Source of the DNA: an uncultured Phycisphaerales bacterium
GTDB lineage: Bacteria > Planctomycetota > Phycisphaerae > Tepidisphaerales > Tepidisphaeraceae
Assembly: GCA_903871935.1 (NCBI GenBank)
Contig: CAIQIQ010000140.1
Span: forward strand, 1 to 64,000
Direction: 5' to 3'
Length of the DNA stretch: 64,000 bases
Numbering within the stretch: position 1 is the stretch's first letter; each line of letters opens with the position of its first letter. The position numbers and the translations under genes were made by a program. Shown here piece after piece: positions 23,351 to 31,648 of this stretch. The notes under the pieces were generated by a model. It searched no databases. It was not told the origin of the DNA and saw only the letters and a program-made list of their open reading frames with translations.

Positions 23351-24328
23351 CTACTGGGCGGCCGGCTGAACCGCCGGGATCGCCGCGGTCTGCTCAGTGC
23401 GTGCGCGAAGCACACCATCTTCCATGACCGTTCTGATTTTTGCCAAAGCCTTATTCTGGATCTGGCGGACGCGCTCTTTGGTCACGCCGATGATCTGGCC
23501 GACTTCTTCCAGGGTCAGCGGCGAATCATCAGTCTGTTCCCAGTTAAAGCGCCGGCGGATCACGGTTTGTTCAACGCTGGAGAGATCGGCCAGGTTGCGG
23601 TCGACGATGGCACGCAGTTCGTCGAGGCAATCCTCTTCTACCTGGTCGCGGCGCTTGTCCTGCCAATCGCTCTTTTCCATATCGGGCTCGAACTCGACCG
23701 GGAAGCGCTGACGGTACTTGGAGCTCTTCATTGCCGTGCGGCTGAACGCCTTGAGGATAGCACGGCAGGCATAGGTGGAGAATTTGAAGCCGCGATCGAT
23801 GCTGAACTTCTCCACGGCACGCATCAGTGCCATGTTGCCTTCCGAGACGATCTCAGCGAAATCGACATCGCCCAGCCGGGTGCGCTTGGCCATCGCCAGC
23901 ACCAGAGCCAGGTTGGTCCGCACTAGATATTCGCGGAAGTTCTCCGACCGCTTCTGCCATTCGATGAACTGCTCGGCCAGCTCTTTGGCCAGTCCCTCGC
24001 GCTTCACCTGCTTCTGCAGTTGCGTTAGACGCATCTTGGAGTAGTTGAAGCGCAGGAACATGATGCGTTCCTCGGCAGTTGTCATCAGCTTGGGCACCTG
24101 GCCGATGTCTTCGATGCTGTCTTCGCGCGTGGGCTGATACCAACTGATAACCGGGAGCTGAGGATCGGGCGTATTGAAGAGTTCTTTCTCGATGTTCCTG
24201 CGATGGAACAACGGGCTGTCCATGTAGTCGTAAGATTGCGCCAGCAGTTGTTCGGCCTGTTCGCGCAAAGCCTTGGCGATTGCTGGTGGCCGGGTCCCGG
24301 AACGCTTACTGATAGCTGTCTGTGCCAT
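23351..24328 (-). CDS. Atypical sigma-70 family RNA polymerase sigma factor
   Basis: A 325-residue sigma factor. Region 2 is clear (RTNLALVLAMAKRTRLGD, EGNMALMRAVEKFSIDRGFK, FSTYACRAILKAFSR) and region 4.2 ends with LTLEEVGQIIGVTKERVRQI. In region 2.3 the usual Trp-Trp of the housekeeping factor is replaced (YACRAIL for YATWWIRQ). Between regions 2.4 and 4 there is only space for a shortened region 3. It is therefore unlikely to be the primary sigma. AAAGGA is upstream of the ATG, with a ~400-base non-coding region beyond it. Confidence 0.88.
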   Translation of the reverse strand: MAQTAISKRSGTRPPAIAKALREQAEQLLAQSYDYMDSPLFHRRNIEKELFNTPDPQLPVISWYQPTREDSIEDIGQVPKLMTTAEERIMFLRFNYSKMRLTQLQKQVKREGLAKELAEQFIEWQKRSENFREYLVRTNLALVLAMAKRTRLGDVDFAEIVSEGNMALMRAVEKFSIDRGFKFSTYACRAILKAFSRTAMKSSKYRQRFPVEFEPDMEKSDWQDKRRDQVEEDCLDELRAIVDRNLADLSSVEQTVIRRRFNWEQTDDSPLTLEEVGQIIGVTKERVRQIQNKALAKIRTVMEDGVLRARTEQTAAIPAVQPAAQ

Positions 24329-24725
24329 TGCAGGCCTGCCTTTCCTTTGTCCGAATCACGAATCCTGATTTGGTTGTCCAGACCAACTCAGTTGGCCGCC
24401 CGGCTCTTAAAGGTCCCAATCCGGATACCATCGCGTCCGAGCGTCCATTCCATCAATCGAATCATTCTGTGGCTGCGAACTGAAATGCGGTATCCTGCAT
24501 AACAGAGCGAACCCGACGTTCTACGGATCAGTTAGCAATCCTAATACCAAAGGCTTCAACAGGAATCGGAATACCACATGACGCGATTATTACGATCCGT
24601 GTATATTGTGCCGAAGGTTCGCGAGAACACAGCGGATATTGTGAGCCGAATTGCCAATTAGCCGTAGTTGAAACTGAATCTCAACTAAATATACCACAGA
24701 TGTTAGTGAAACGGGAGAAAAACGC
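24329..24725. other. Divergent regulatory region between the sigma factor and nadD
   Basis: Nearly 400 bases without a supported gene. It holds the ribosome binding sites and presumed promoters of both flanking genes, a 13-base imperfect palindrome CCAACTCAGTTGG (24383-24395) in the leader of the sigma gene, and an AT-rich half near nadD with a 21-base inverted repeat. Confidence 0.6.
24666..24695 (+). promoter_or_regulatory. Putative nadD promoter overlapped by a 21-bp palindrome
   Basis: TTGAAA (24668-24673), 16 bases, then TATACC (24690-24695) can act as -35/-10. The -35 and spacer lie inside the inverted repeat 24666-24686, whose outer arms AGTTGA/TCAACT match perfectly and whose centre matches at alternate positions. 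This is the layout of a repressor operator. Confidence 0.35.
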
Positions 24726-25322
24726 ATGAGCCAGGGGTTATTATGTTTCGGAGGCAGCTTTAACCCCATACACAATGGGCACTTACATTGTTGTCGAGAA
24801 GTTGCTTATGCCTGCAAATTTGCTCGCGTGCTGCTGGTTCCCTCAGCGCAACCACCTCATAAACCCACTGAAGCGGACCTCGCGCCAGCACAGGATAGAG
24901 CGACAATGTGTCGCATTGCTACCGCAGGTGATCCGCTGTTCGAAGTTAGCGACATCGAGCTTCGGCGGTCTGGGCCGAGTTACACCATCGACACCGTTCG
25001 GAGCCTGAAGGCGGCCGGACACCCCGAGATATCCTGGCTCATTGGTGCCGACATGCTGCTGCTGCTGCCGATGTGGCATCGCGCACGCGAGCTGATCCAT
25101 GAGGCGAACATGCTGGTGATGAACCGGCCGGGCTTTGCGATCCAGTGGGAGAAACTCCCGACAGAATTCAGAGGATTGCAGGCGAACGTCGTCGCGGCGC
25201 CACTGCTGGATATCAGTGCGTCAGAAATCCGACGGCGACTCCGCGCGGGCGAATCGGTGGATGATCTGCTGCCTGCGGCAGTCGTTCGCTACATCAAGGA
25301 GAAGGGACTGTACCGCGACTGA
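24726..25322 (+). CDS. nadD: Nicotinate-nucleotide adenylyltransferase
   Basis: A 198-residue nucleotidyltransferase that makes deamido-NAD from nicotinate mononucleotide and ATP. The ATP-binding motif is GGSFNPIHNGH and the C-terminal SASEIRRRLRAGE replaces the common SSTxIR. SWLIGADMLLLLPMWH is the usual middle segment. GGGAG stands ten bases upstream of the ATG. Its end overlaps the convergent TIM-barrel gene by 29 bases. Confidence 0.94.
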   Translation: MSQGLLCFGGSFNPIHNGHLHCCREVAYACKFARVLLVPSAQPPHKPTEADLAPAQDRATMCRIATAGDPLFEVSDIELRRSGPSYTIDTVRSLKAAGHPEISWLIGADMLLLLPMWHRARELIHEANMLVMNRPGFAIQWEKLPTEFRGLQANVVAAPLLDISASEIRRRLRAGESVDDLLPAAVVRYIKEKGLYRD

Positions 25323-26199
25323 TCATAGCAGCGTTCTCGAACGCCTGCTGTGCCAACCGAGCCAAGACCAGAGTCTGCGCCCAACGGTCCGAAAGCTCCG
25401 CCAGCTCACCATTTCGCACATAAGTCAAGGAGTATCCAGAAGATGGAGGGCCGAGTTCTGGGGCAAAAGGTAAAATGTCACCCTGATGAGCCTGCTTTAG
25501 CCAGAATGTCGCACCTGTCTCCCACATCCAGAGGAAATCGCGGCCGTGGGCGTTAGTTTGTCCATCGCCCGCATCTACTGCATCGACCTGTATACACTCT
25601 GCATTCGACACTCGGCCATGGAAGAAGCCCACCCGCTGCAGGATCGGAAGCAGGTATGACCGGGTGATATCGAATCCCTGGTAGGTCATCTCGGCACCGC
25701 AGTAATAGTGCGAAAAATCCCCATTGAAACGCAGATCGGGCCAGCGCTGCAGCAAGCAGTGCGTGCGGTAGATGTCCTGCACCATGGTGGCCCGGTGGGT
25801 CTCAATGAACACCGGCATATGGTGAGCTTGCGCTGCTTCCAGAACCGATTGGGCGTAAGCGTCCATCTCCGCGTCGGTTTCCATGCCCCAGCCCACATGC
25901 AGAGTCACCGCATCCGCTCCCACATCGGCCGCATGATTGATGACATCATCGGTATCCAGCGGAGAGTTAACTCGACCGCTGGCGGCGAAGCGCAGACCGT
26001 GCTTGCGGACAACCGAGGCGGATGAGGCATCGGCCTGCATGCCCTCAAAGCCAGCTTCCCGGATTTTGTCGAGCACAACTTCAAACGCCCAGGTCTGCTT
26101 CGATGGGCGCTGCGGCAGTTCCAAGAGCCCCCATGCATTGCCGTAGAGCGTCAGCCGCGGTGCGTTGGTGCTGCCGTCGTTTACGTTGCATATCTTCAT
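25294..26199 (-). CDS. Sugar phosphate isomerase/epimerase-type TIM barrel
   Basis: A 301-residue xylose-isomerase-like barrel. Metal-binding candidates are the Glu of PVFIETHRATM, the Asp/His of FNGDFSHYYCG and the His in GFFHGRVS. The start at 26199 (MKICNVNDGST) fits the family. An in-frame TTG at 26232 overlaps the upstream stop (TTGA) and could allow coupling. The substrate is unknown. Confidence 0.78.
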   Translation of the reverse strand: MKICNVNDGSTNAPRLTLYGNAWGLLELPQRPSKQTWAFEVVLDKIREAGFEGMQADASSASVVRKHGLRFAASGRVNSPLDTDDVINHAADVGADAVTLHVGWGMETDAEMDAYAQSVLEAAQAHHMPVFIETHRATMVQDIYRTHCLLQRWPDLRFNGDFSHYYCGAEMTYQGFDITRSYLLPILQRVGFFHGRVSNAECIQVDAVDAGDGQTNAHGRDFLWMWETGATFWLKQAHQGDILPFAPELGPPSSGYSLTYVRNGELAELSDRWAQTLVLARLAQQAFENAAMISRGTVPSP

Positions 26200-26228
26200 G
26201 GCACAAAGGCCAAAGGCGAGACCTTTAA

Positions 26229-26534
26229 TCAAGCATGCTGGTGTCTGCGGGCGGAAATCCGGTTGGCGAGTTGGACTTGCCAGGCCGTTTCCATGCTGTC
26301 GGCCAAGGCGCGCACCTGATGCCGCGACAGTCGGCCGATAGATGTGCGGGTATCGACGGCCAACTCACGCAGGGCCTGATCGGCGACGAGCTCGGAGAAT
26401 CCCTGGGTTTCGCAGATCGTTCGCACTGTGCCGATAATGCTACGGGCGGGGTGAAGGTGCTGCTGCTGCGTCAGGGCCAGTAGTACACGCTCGCTGTTTG
26501 CAGTTGTCAGACGCTCAAGATAGCTTCGATCCAT
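26229..26534 (-). CDS. Small hypothetical helical protein
   Basis: A 101-residue protein, mostly helical by composition (LERLTTANSERVLLALTQQQ, VADQALRELAVDTRTSIGRL). The ATG at 26534 has AGGAG four bases upstream, so I prefer it to the longer frame from 26672. It is upstream of, and nearly touching, the TIM-barrel gene. I do not recognise the family. Confidence 0.55.
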   Translation of the reverse strand: MDRSYLERLTTANSERVLLALTQQQHLHPARSIIGTVRTICETQGFSELVADQALRELAVDTRTSIGRLSRHQVRALADSMETAWQVQLANRISARRHQHA

Positions 26535-26714
26535 TGCACTCCTACTAGTAATCCAATCCATGCGATAGTAGGCGGCCTGAAGGAATTCAGACAAATCAGG
26601 TGTGCGAGTCATCGCAAGTGCCGCGAAGGTTGGGGGGCCGCGGCGGCAAGATGCGGCTGAGTTCGGTACCACGCTTGACAGTTCTGCGACTGCTGAACGA
26701 TGATTGACCGATGT

Positions 26715-27524
26715 ATGAGCAAAGCCGTTGTGCTACAGCACGTGGAATTTGAAGGCCCTGGCCGGATTGTCGATGCCCTGCGCGACTATGGGATCCCAAT
26801 CGAGATTCGAAGCCTTTACCGTGGTGATGAGGTGCCCACCGACCCGGCGGATCTGCGCCTGCTCGTGGTCATGGGCGGGCCGATGGGTGTGGCTGACCTT
26901 GGTTCAGCAAAGTATCCCTTCCTGGAAAAGGAAGTGGCACTGCTGAAACGGATGGTCGAGGCCGACCGGCCTGTGCTTGGGATCTGCCTGGGTGCCCAGC
27001 TTCTGGCGCATGCGGCCGGGGCGAAGGTTTACCCGAATACGCGCCCGGGAGCGACGGCCGGCGATGCCCCGATACCTGTTCCGGAGATAGGCTGGGGGCC
27101 GGTGATGTTCCCATTCCCCGGCGGCACGGAACCATTGCTGTTTGGTCTGCATGAGGGTACGCCGATGTTCCACTGGCATTATGACACGTTCGACTTGCCG
27201 AAGCTGCCGTCGCCGGCCAATGCACCCAGCGGGCCTGGCATCCCGCCTCCGCCCACGGGCAACGCGTTGTTGTCGTCGACGCGGGCGTGCCGCAACCAGG
27301 CTTTCCGCTTCAAGAATCGCCTGGTGGGATTTCAGTATCATTTTGAGATGACTCCCGAGGCGATCGAAGCAATGCTCGAACATGGCAAGGCGGATGTGGA
27401 AAAGGTCTTGGGCACTGGTGGGAGCGAGAAGATACGTTCTGACACGAAAAAGCATTACTCGGAGTATGAGCGATTAGGCAACCGTCTGATTCGGAACCTC
27501 ATCACGTTCATGAATCTGGCCTGA
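26715..27524 (+). CDS. Class I glutamine amidotransferase (GMP-synthase-like)
   Basis: A 269-residue glutaminase domain. The nucleophile Cys lies in GICLGAQLLA, the His in GFQYHFEM and the Glu in TPEAI. The family usually reads FDLP followed by ALLxSS; here about 20 residues rich in Pro (SPANAPSGPGIPPPPTGN) are inserted between them. It stands alone, with no synthetase partner nearby, so the acceptor of the ammonia is unknown. Confidence 0.88.
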   Translation: MSKAVVLQHVEFEGPGRIVDALRDYGIPIEIRSLYRGDEVPTDPADLRLLVVMGGPMGVADLGSAKYPFLEKEVALLKRMVEADRPVLGICLGAQLLAHAAGAKVYPNTRPGATAGDAPIPVPEIGWGPVMFPFPGGTEPLLFGLHEGTPMFHWHYDTFDLPKLPSPANAPSGPGIPPPPTGNALLSSTRACRNQAFRFKNRLVGFQYHFEMTPEAIEAMLEHGKADVEKVLGTGGSEKIRSDTKKHYSEYERLGNRLIRNLITFMNLA

Positions 27525-27542
27525 TCTTTCACGCGCATCACA

Positions 27543-28988
27543 ATGAAACTGCTGCCTGTCATCCGCAGCTACGTGCAGCGTCCGCTGGTGCGCCCGTGGG
27601 CGCTGGCGGGGCCGGTGCTGGTGCTGATACTGTGCCTGCCGATGCTGCGGCCACTGCGCCAGCCGGATTCGGCAAAGTGGGGCGACGAGGAGCAGATGAT
27701 CGCCTCGACCGTGCAGGCGCTCGTTGAGCAGCACAGCCTGGCGATAGACAAGAGTGTATTTAGCGCTAATCCCATTGCGGTCGAGCATGAAGGGCATCGT
27801 TACAGTCCGTATCCGCCGATGGTGGCCGTCGTGCTGGTGCCAATCTACTGGGTTCTGCTGCGACAGGGCCTGGATTACAGCGGCAACCTGATCTTCGTTC
27901 ATTACCTTCTGATCCTGATCGGGATGGCGTTGCCAACGGCGATGTGCGTGGCGATGACCTATCGCCTGGGGCGGATGTTTGAGCTGCGCCGGCCATTGCG
28001 GGTCGGGCTTGGGATCGCCACGGTTGCGGCCACGGGGCTGATCACGTATGGCGTGGTGATGAACCGCCACGCGCCGGCGGCCGCGCTGCTGCTGGCGGCG
28101 GTGACGTGCATCTCGCATCTGATCGTCACCGACCACCCGTACCGTGATTTGCTGATGTCGGCGTTGGCGGGATTCCTTGCCGCACTGGCGGCAACGGTGG
28201 ATCCACCGGCCATTGCGCTGGGCACACTGCTGTGCCTGGTACTGTTGGCGATGCGCTGGAATGCCGCGACGCGCATCGGCGCCGTTGCGCTCTTTCTCAT
28301 CGGCGGCGCCCCGGTGATTCTGCTGAACATAGTCCTTTTGCACTCGATCGGCATTCCGTTGCAGGCCGTCTTCTCGGCGCCGCAGCCTCGTGGTATGCCA
28401 TCACTGGTGTTGCCTACCATAGCCACCTCCAATATCGATACGGCGACCCCATCAGAATTCGATGATGATCGAGACGCCGAGCCTGCACCCAGTGCCATTC
28501 AGGCAATCTGGGCGCGGGTCGCAGAGGTGATTGGAAGAATCCTGGAAGGCGCGGTCGGCGGGCATGGGCTGCTCAGCCATTTTCCCATTCTGGTGATGGG
28601 GGTCCTTGGTGGGATTCTGGCGTTGCATCGCAATTGGACAGCAGCGACCAAGGCGCTAGCCGCAGTCACGCTGTTCGCAGGGATATTGCTTGTTGTCGCC
28701 TTTTCACTGCAAGAGCCCGTTACCGGCATGTCTTATGGCACGCCCTGGTTCGTCGCAACAGCGCCGGCATTGCTGCTCTGGGCCGGCGTCTGGCTCAAAC
28801 GGCAGCATCGGCCACAATCGTGGGTGATGGCGGGCAGTGTGCTGGCGATCAGTGTCATTGTCAGCCTCGTTGGTATGACTGACCCGACGCCGCGGAAAGG
28901 TTACCGCGCTTATAGCTTTGCCGAAGCGAGCATGCACATCATATCGCCGCCTGTTGTCTCGCCGACAACGCAGCCGACGATTCCGTGA
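27543..28988 (+). CDS. Multi-pass membrane protein, function unknown
   Basis: A 481-residue protein with about 10 hydrophobic segments, including WALAGPVLVLILCLPML, FVHYLLILIGMALPTAMCV and AALLLAAVTCISHLIV. A polar loop near the N-terminus (PDSAKWGDEEQMIASTVQ, HRYSPYPP) lies where glycosyltransferases of the GT-C type carry an acidic first loop. This is a weak hint only. It follows the amidotransferase by 18 bases on the same strand and may share its transcript. Confidence 0.72.
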   Translation: MKLLPVIRSYVQRPLVRPWALAGPVLVLILCLPMLRPLRQPDSAKWGDEEQMIASTVQALVEQHSLAIDKSVFSANPIAVEHEGHRYSPYPPMVAVVLVPIYWVLLRQGLDYSGNLIFVHYLLILIGMALPTAMCVAMTYRLGRMFELRRPLRVGLGIATVAATGLITYGVVMNRHAPAAALLLAAVTCISHLIVTDHPYRDLLMSALAGFLAALAATVDPPAIALGTLLCLVLLAMRWNAATRIGAVALFLIGGAPVILLNIVLLHSIGIPLQAVFSAPQPRGMPSLVLPTIATSNIDTATPSEFDDDRDAEPAPSAIQAIWARVAEVIGRILEGAVGGHGLLSHFPILVMGVLGGILALHRNWTAATKALAAVTLFAGILLVVAFSLQEPVTGMSYGTPWFVATAPALLLWAGVWLKRQHRPQSWVMAGSVLAISVIVSLVGMTDPTPRKGYRAYSFAEASMHIISPPVVSPTTQPTIP

Positions 28989-29075
28989 ACTGATGGCAGT
29001 GGCGAGGATATCTCTCCAGCGCTCTAGCTAACAGAAGAGCCTGCCTTAGAATAGCTGCCGACTTGGAAAGGAAAG

Positions 29076-29504
29076 ATGACGATGCGGTGGATCTGCGTCT
29101 TTGTCGCAGCAGCAATTGCGTTGCAGGTGCCTTGTGTTCTGGCTCAGGATGGGCTGAGCAGCGACCAATTGCGCCGGATGTATGACGATGCTGTGGTGCA
29201 GCTAAAAACGGCCCAGGACCGCCGGAATGAGCTGGCCAGAGAGAATGAGAAGCTGCGCAGCAGGCTCATCCAGCTTGAGGCAATCCAAAAAGAGCTGGAT
29301 AAGGTTCAGAGGGAGGCCAATATCGTTGCCGATAAAACGTTTGAGGCGAGGTCGGAACATGCGGCCTTTCAAGAGTTCCTCGCTGCAAATCCTTTCATTC
29401 GCATCCAATGGCAAGCGTTCTCAGGGAAGTGCCTGCTTGACGTACCGAGCTGTGGCGATCCACTGGGAGTGGACTGGCCACTTCCCGATAAGCTGCGCAA
29501 CTGA
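29076..29504 (+). CDS. Small exported coiled-coil protein
   Basis: A 142-residue protein with a signal peptide (MRWICVFVAAAIALQVPCVLA, cleavage near QDG), then a coiled coil (about residues 30-85) and a short C-terminal part with two Cys (GKCLLDVPSCGD). AAAGGAAAG is directly upstream. No function can be assigned. Confidence 0.7.
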   Translation: MTMRWICVFVAAAIALQVPCVLAQDGLSSDQLRRMYDDAVVQLKTAQDRRNELARENEKLRSRLIQLEAIQKELDKVQREANIVADKTFEARSEHAAFQEFLAANPFIRIQWQAFSGKCLLDVPSCGDPLGVDWPLPDKLRN

Positions 29505-29582
29505 AAGCACTTAGAGTGTTCTCCGCGTTTTTCGGTTCGATCGGCTACTGTCAATGGCCCATGGTTTGCACAATCCAAGGTG

Positions 29583-29999
29583 ATGGATGCAACGACCGCC
29601 AAAATGTCTGGGGGAAACGTTTTGGCGACCATGCTTGTCGTCGAAGATGAGGTTTTCTCCCGGCGGGCGCTGCTGAAGCTGCTGAAATCGGTCGGTTTTG
29701 ATGTGACAGGGGTAGGTTCGGCTGAAGAAGCGATCCAACACCTTGCCGGAGGGAGCGCGACGCAGCCCAACTGGATCGTGGTGGACGTCGATCTGCCGGG
29801 AATGTGTGGATTGGATCTGGTGCGCATGATCCGGACGTTCAAGCCAGACATCCATCCCATGTTGGTCACGGGTGCTGACAGGCTGATTGTGCAGGAGTTC
29901 TGTGACGAGAACGAAGTAGACTACTTTCCCAAGCCATTGGATATCCCCCGCTTCCTCGGGTATTTCAGGAAAGAATCGCCTGATCAGCGGCCGCAATGA
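29583..29999 (+). CDS. Stand-alone response regulator receiver domain
   Basis: A 138-residue receiver with no output domain. The acidic pocket is VVEDE, the phospho-Asp is in IVVDVDLPGM, the conserved Thr/Ser is in PMLVTGADR and the Lys is in YFPKPLD. No kinase is next to it; the hybrid kinase of the Kai cluster is 20 kb away. Confidence 0.9.
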   Translation: MDATTAKMSGGNVLATMLVVEDEVFSRRALLKLLKSVGFDVTGVGSAEEAIQHLAGGSATQPNWIVVDVDLPGMCGLDLVRMIRTFKPDIHPMLVTGADRLIVQEFCDENEVDYFPKPLDIPRFLGYFRKESPDQRPQ

Positions 30000-30078
30000 C
30001 GGCGCATTGATGCACTGTAGAGTTGCCTGTGCAACGCCGGCTTGTGGCGTCTATCCATGCGCGGGCTTCGTTCCATGC

Positions 30079-31149
30079 TCACCGGGCTGATGCCATCTCC
30101 AGGCGTTGATTGAGTCGACGCGGCTTGCGCCGTTGCCATGTCTTCGAGTGGTAGGCATAGCCCGCGATCAACGGCATGGCGAGTGTTGCTTCGCAGTAGA
30201 CCATTTGCTCAAGGGTGGTGTCGACCTTTCCCCAACTGCTGGCTTCCTTGAGTGTGCTGCTGGATAGCGCCCCATCGCGCACATCCGCGACAGTGATTTG
30301 GATCGCATATTTGTGCATGGGCACGCTCTTACCCAGCATCTCGGCCGCTACAACCGTGTCCTGGGTGAAGTTCTTGGGGACGCCGCCGCCGATCATGAAC
30401 AGTCCCGTCTGCGGGCTGGCAATCTTGAGCTGGGTCAATTCCAGGAAATCCTTGGCTGAATCGAGCGTAACCTTCGCAGCATCCTGGCGTGCGTGCTGGT
30501 GCGCCACCAGGCCGAAGCCGGCCGAGCAGTCGCTGAAGGCGGGGCAGAAAATCGGCACATCAAGCCGGTAAGCCATGTGCACGATCGAGCCTTCGCCCTT
30601 GCCTTGTTCGTCGAGAAATGCCCCCATGGCACGGATGAACTCGCGCGAGGAGTACGGGCGGGGATCGAGGGTATCCGCGATGTTGAGGATCGTCTCGTCG
30701 CACTTGCGCAATTCATCTTCATTGATCAGTGTGTCGTAAATGCGGTCGATGTGCAGTTCGCGGAGCTGGTTATCGAACATTCCGCTCTTGAGCATCTCGG
30801 GCGCAATGTAATGCCGATAACCCAGAGCCTCGAAGAAATCCTGATCGACGATGTTCGCCCCAGTCGAGACAATGCAGTCAACCATATTGTACTGGAGCAG
30901 ATCGGCAACAACCTTCTTAAGCCCGGCGCTGATCAGCGAGCCGGCCAGGCAGAGGATAATGCTGCACTGGTCATCGCGCAGCATCGTCTGGTAGATCTCG
31001 GCCGCCCGCGCCAGATCGCGCGCTGTATACGCCATTTGCCGCATCTGGGTCAACAACTCAATCGGGTTCGATGCCGTGATGTCGATGTGCCGGATCGGAT
31101 CACGAAGCAATTGTTCACGAGTCAGGTTCTCAGGTATTGCGCTGTTCAT
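30079..31149 (-). CDS. Deoxyhypusine-synthase-like protein
   Basis: A 356-residue protein of the deoxyhypusine synthase fold. The NAD-binding VSTGANIVDQD region, SIVHMAYRLDVPIFCPA and the C-terminal LKEASSWGKVD, which holds the lysine used for the covalent intermediate, are all conserved. Bacteria lack eIF5A. Bacterial members have been linked to polyamine chemistry such as homospermidine formation from spermidine. The exact reaction here is not known. Confidence 0.85.
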   Translation of the reverse strand: MNSAIPENLTREQLLRDPIRHIDITASNPIELLTQMRQMAYTARDLARAAEIYQTMLRDDQCSIILCLAGSLISAGLKKVVADLLQYNMVDCIVSTGANIVDQDFFEALGYRHYIAPEMLKSGMFDNQLRELHIDRIYDTLINEDELRKCDETILNIADTLDPRPYSSREFIRAMGAFLDEQGKGEGSIVHMAYRLDVPIFCPAFSDCSAGFGLVAHQHARQDAAKVTLDSAKDFLELTQLKIASPQTGLFMIGGGVPKNFTQDTVVAAEMLGKSVPMHKYAIQITVADVRDGALSSSTLKEASSWGKVDTTLEQMVYCEATLAMPLIAGYAYHSKTWQRRKPRRLNQRLEMASAR

Positions 31150-31286
31150 GGTCCCTATTGTAATCTCTCACATCGAAATCGAGGAAGGAAACTGCGCCCG
31201 GTGCACATTCGCCCAGTGCAAGTCTGCGGATGCTTCGCTATAATGCCTACCGGAGCGGACGGGCTTACCTGAATAGCAGGCGAGTT

Positions 31287-31628
31287 ATGGCAGAAAAAGA
31301 AACCAACGAGGGTGCGGCGGATAATGCGGCAGGCGCTGCGGTTCAGACCAAGCCCGCGAAGAAACGTGCGCCGAAGAAGAGCCCCCCGAAACTGCTTCCC
31401 CAGTGGAAGGTGCTCCTGCACAACGACGATGTGAACGTCGTGGGATATGTGATCAACACCATCGTTATGCTCACGCCGCTGGATGAGCAGCAGGCCCAGC
31501 AGCGAACCGTGGAGGCAGACAAGACCGGCGTGGCCCTATTGCTGGTGACGCACAAGGAACGTGCTGAGCTCTATCAGGAGCAATTCCAGTCGAAGGGGCT
31601 GACGGTAACAATCGAACCGGCGGAGTGA
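31287..31628 (+). CDS. clpS: ATP-dependent Clp protease adaptor ClpS
   Basis: A 113-residue protein. The ~25-residue N-terminal tail is Ala/Lys-rich, then the ClpS core: WKVLLHNDDVNVVGYVI (substrate pocket with NDD), AVLLVTHKERAELYQEQF and SKGLTVTIEPAE. ClpS delivers N-degron substrates to ClpA. No clpA lies next to it. The start at 31287 is preceded by AGCAGGCGAG. Confidence 0.9.
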   Translation: MAEKETNEGAADNAAGAAVQTKPAKKRAPKKSPPKLLPQWKVLLHNDDVNVVGYVINTIVMLTPLDEQQAQQRTVEADKTGVALLLVTHKERAELYQEQFQSKGLTVTIEPAE

Positions 31629-31648
31629 CCGATTCCGGCGGCATCAGA

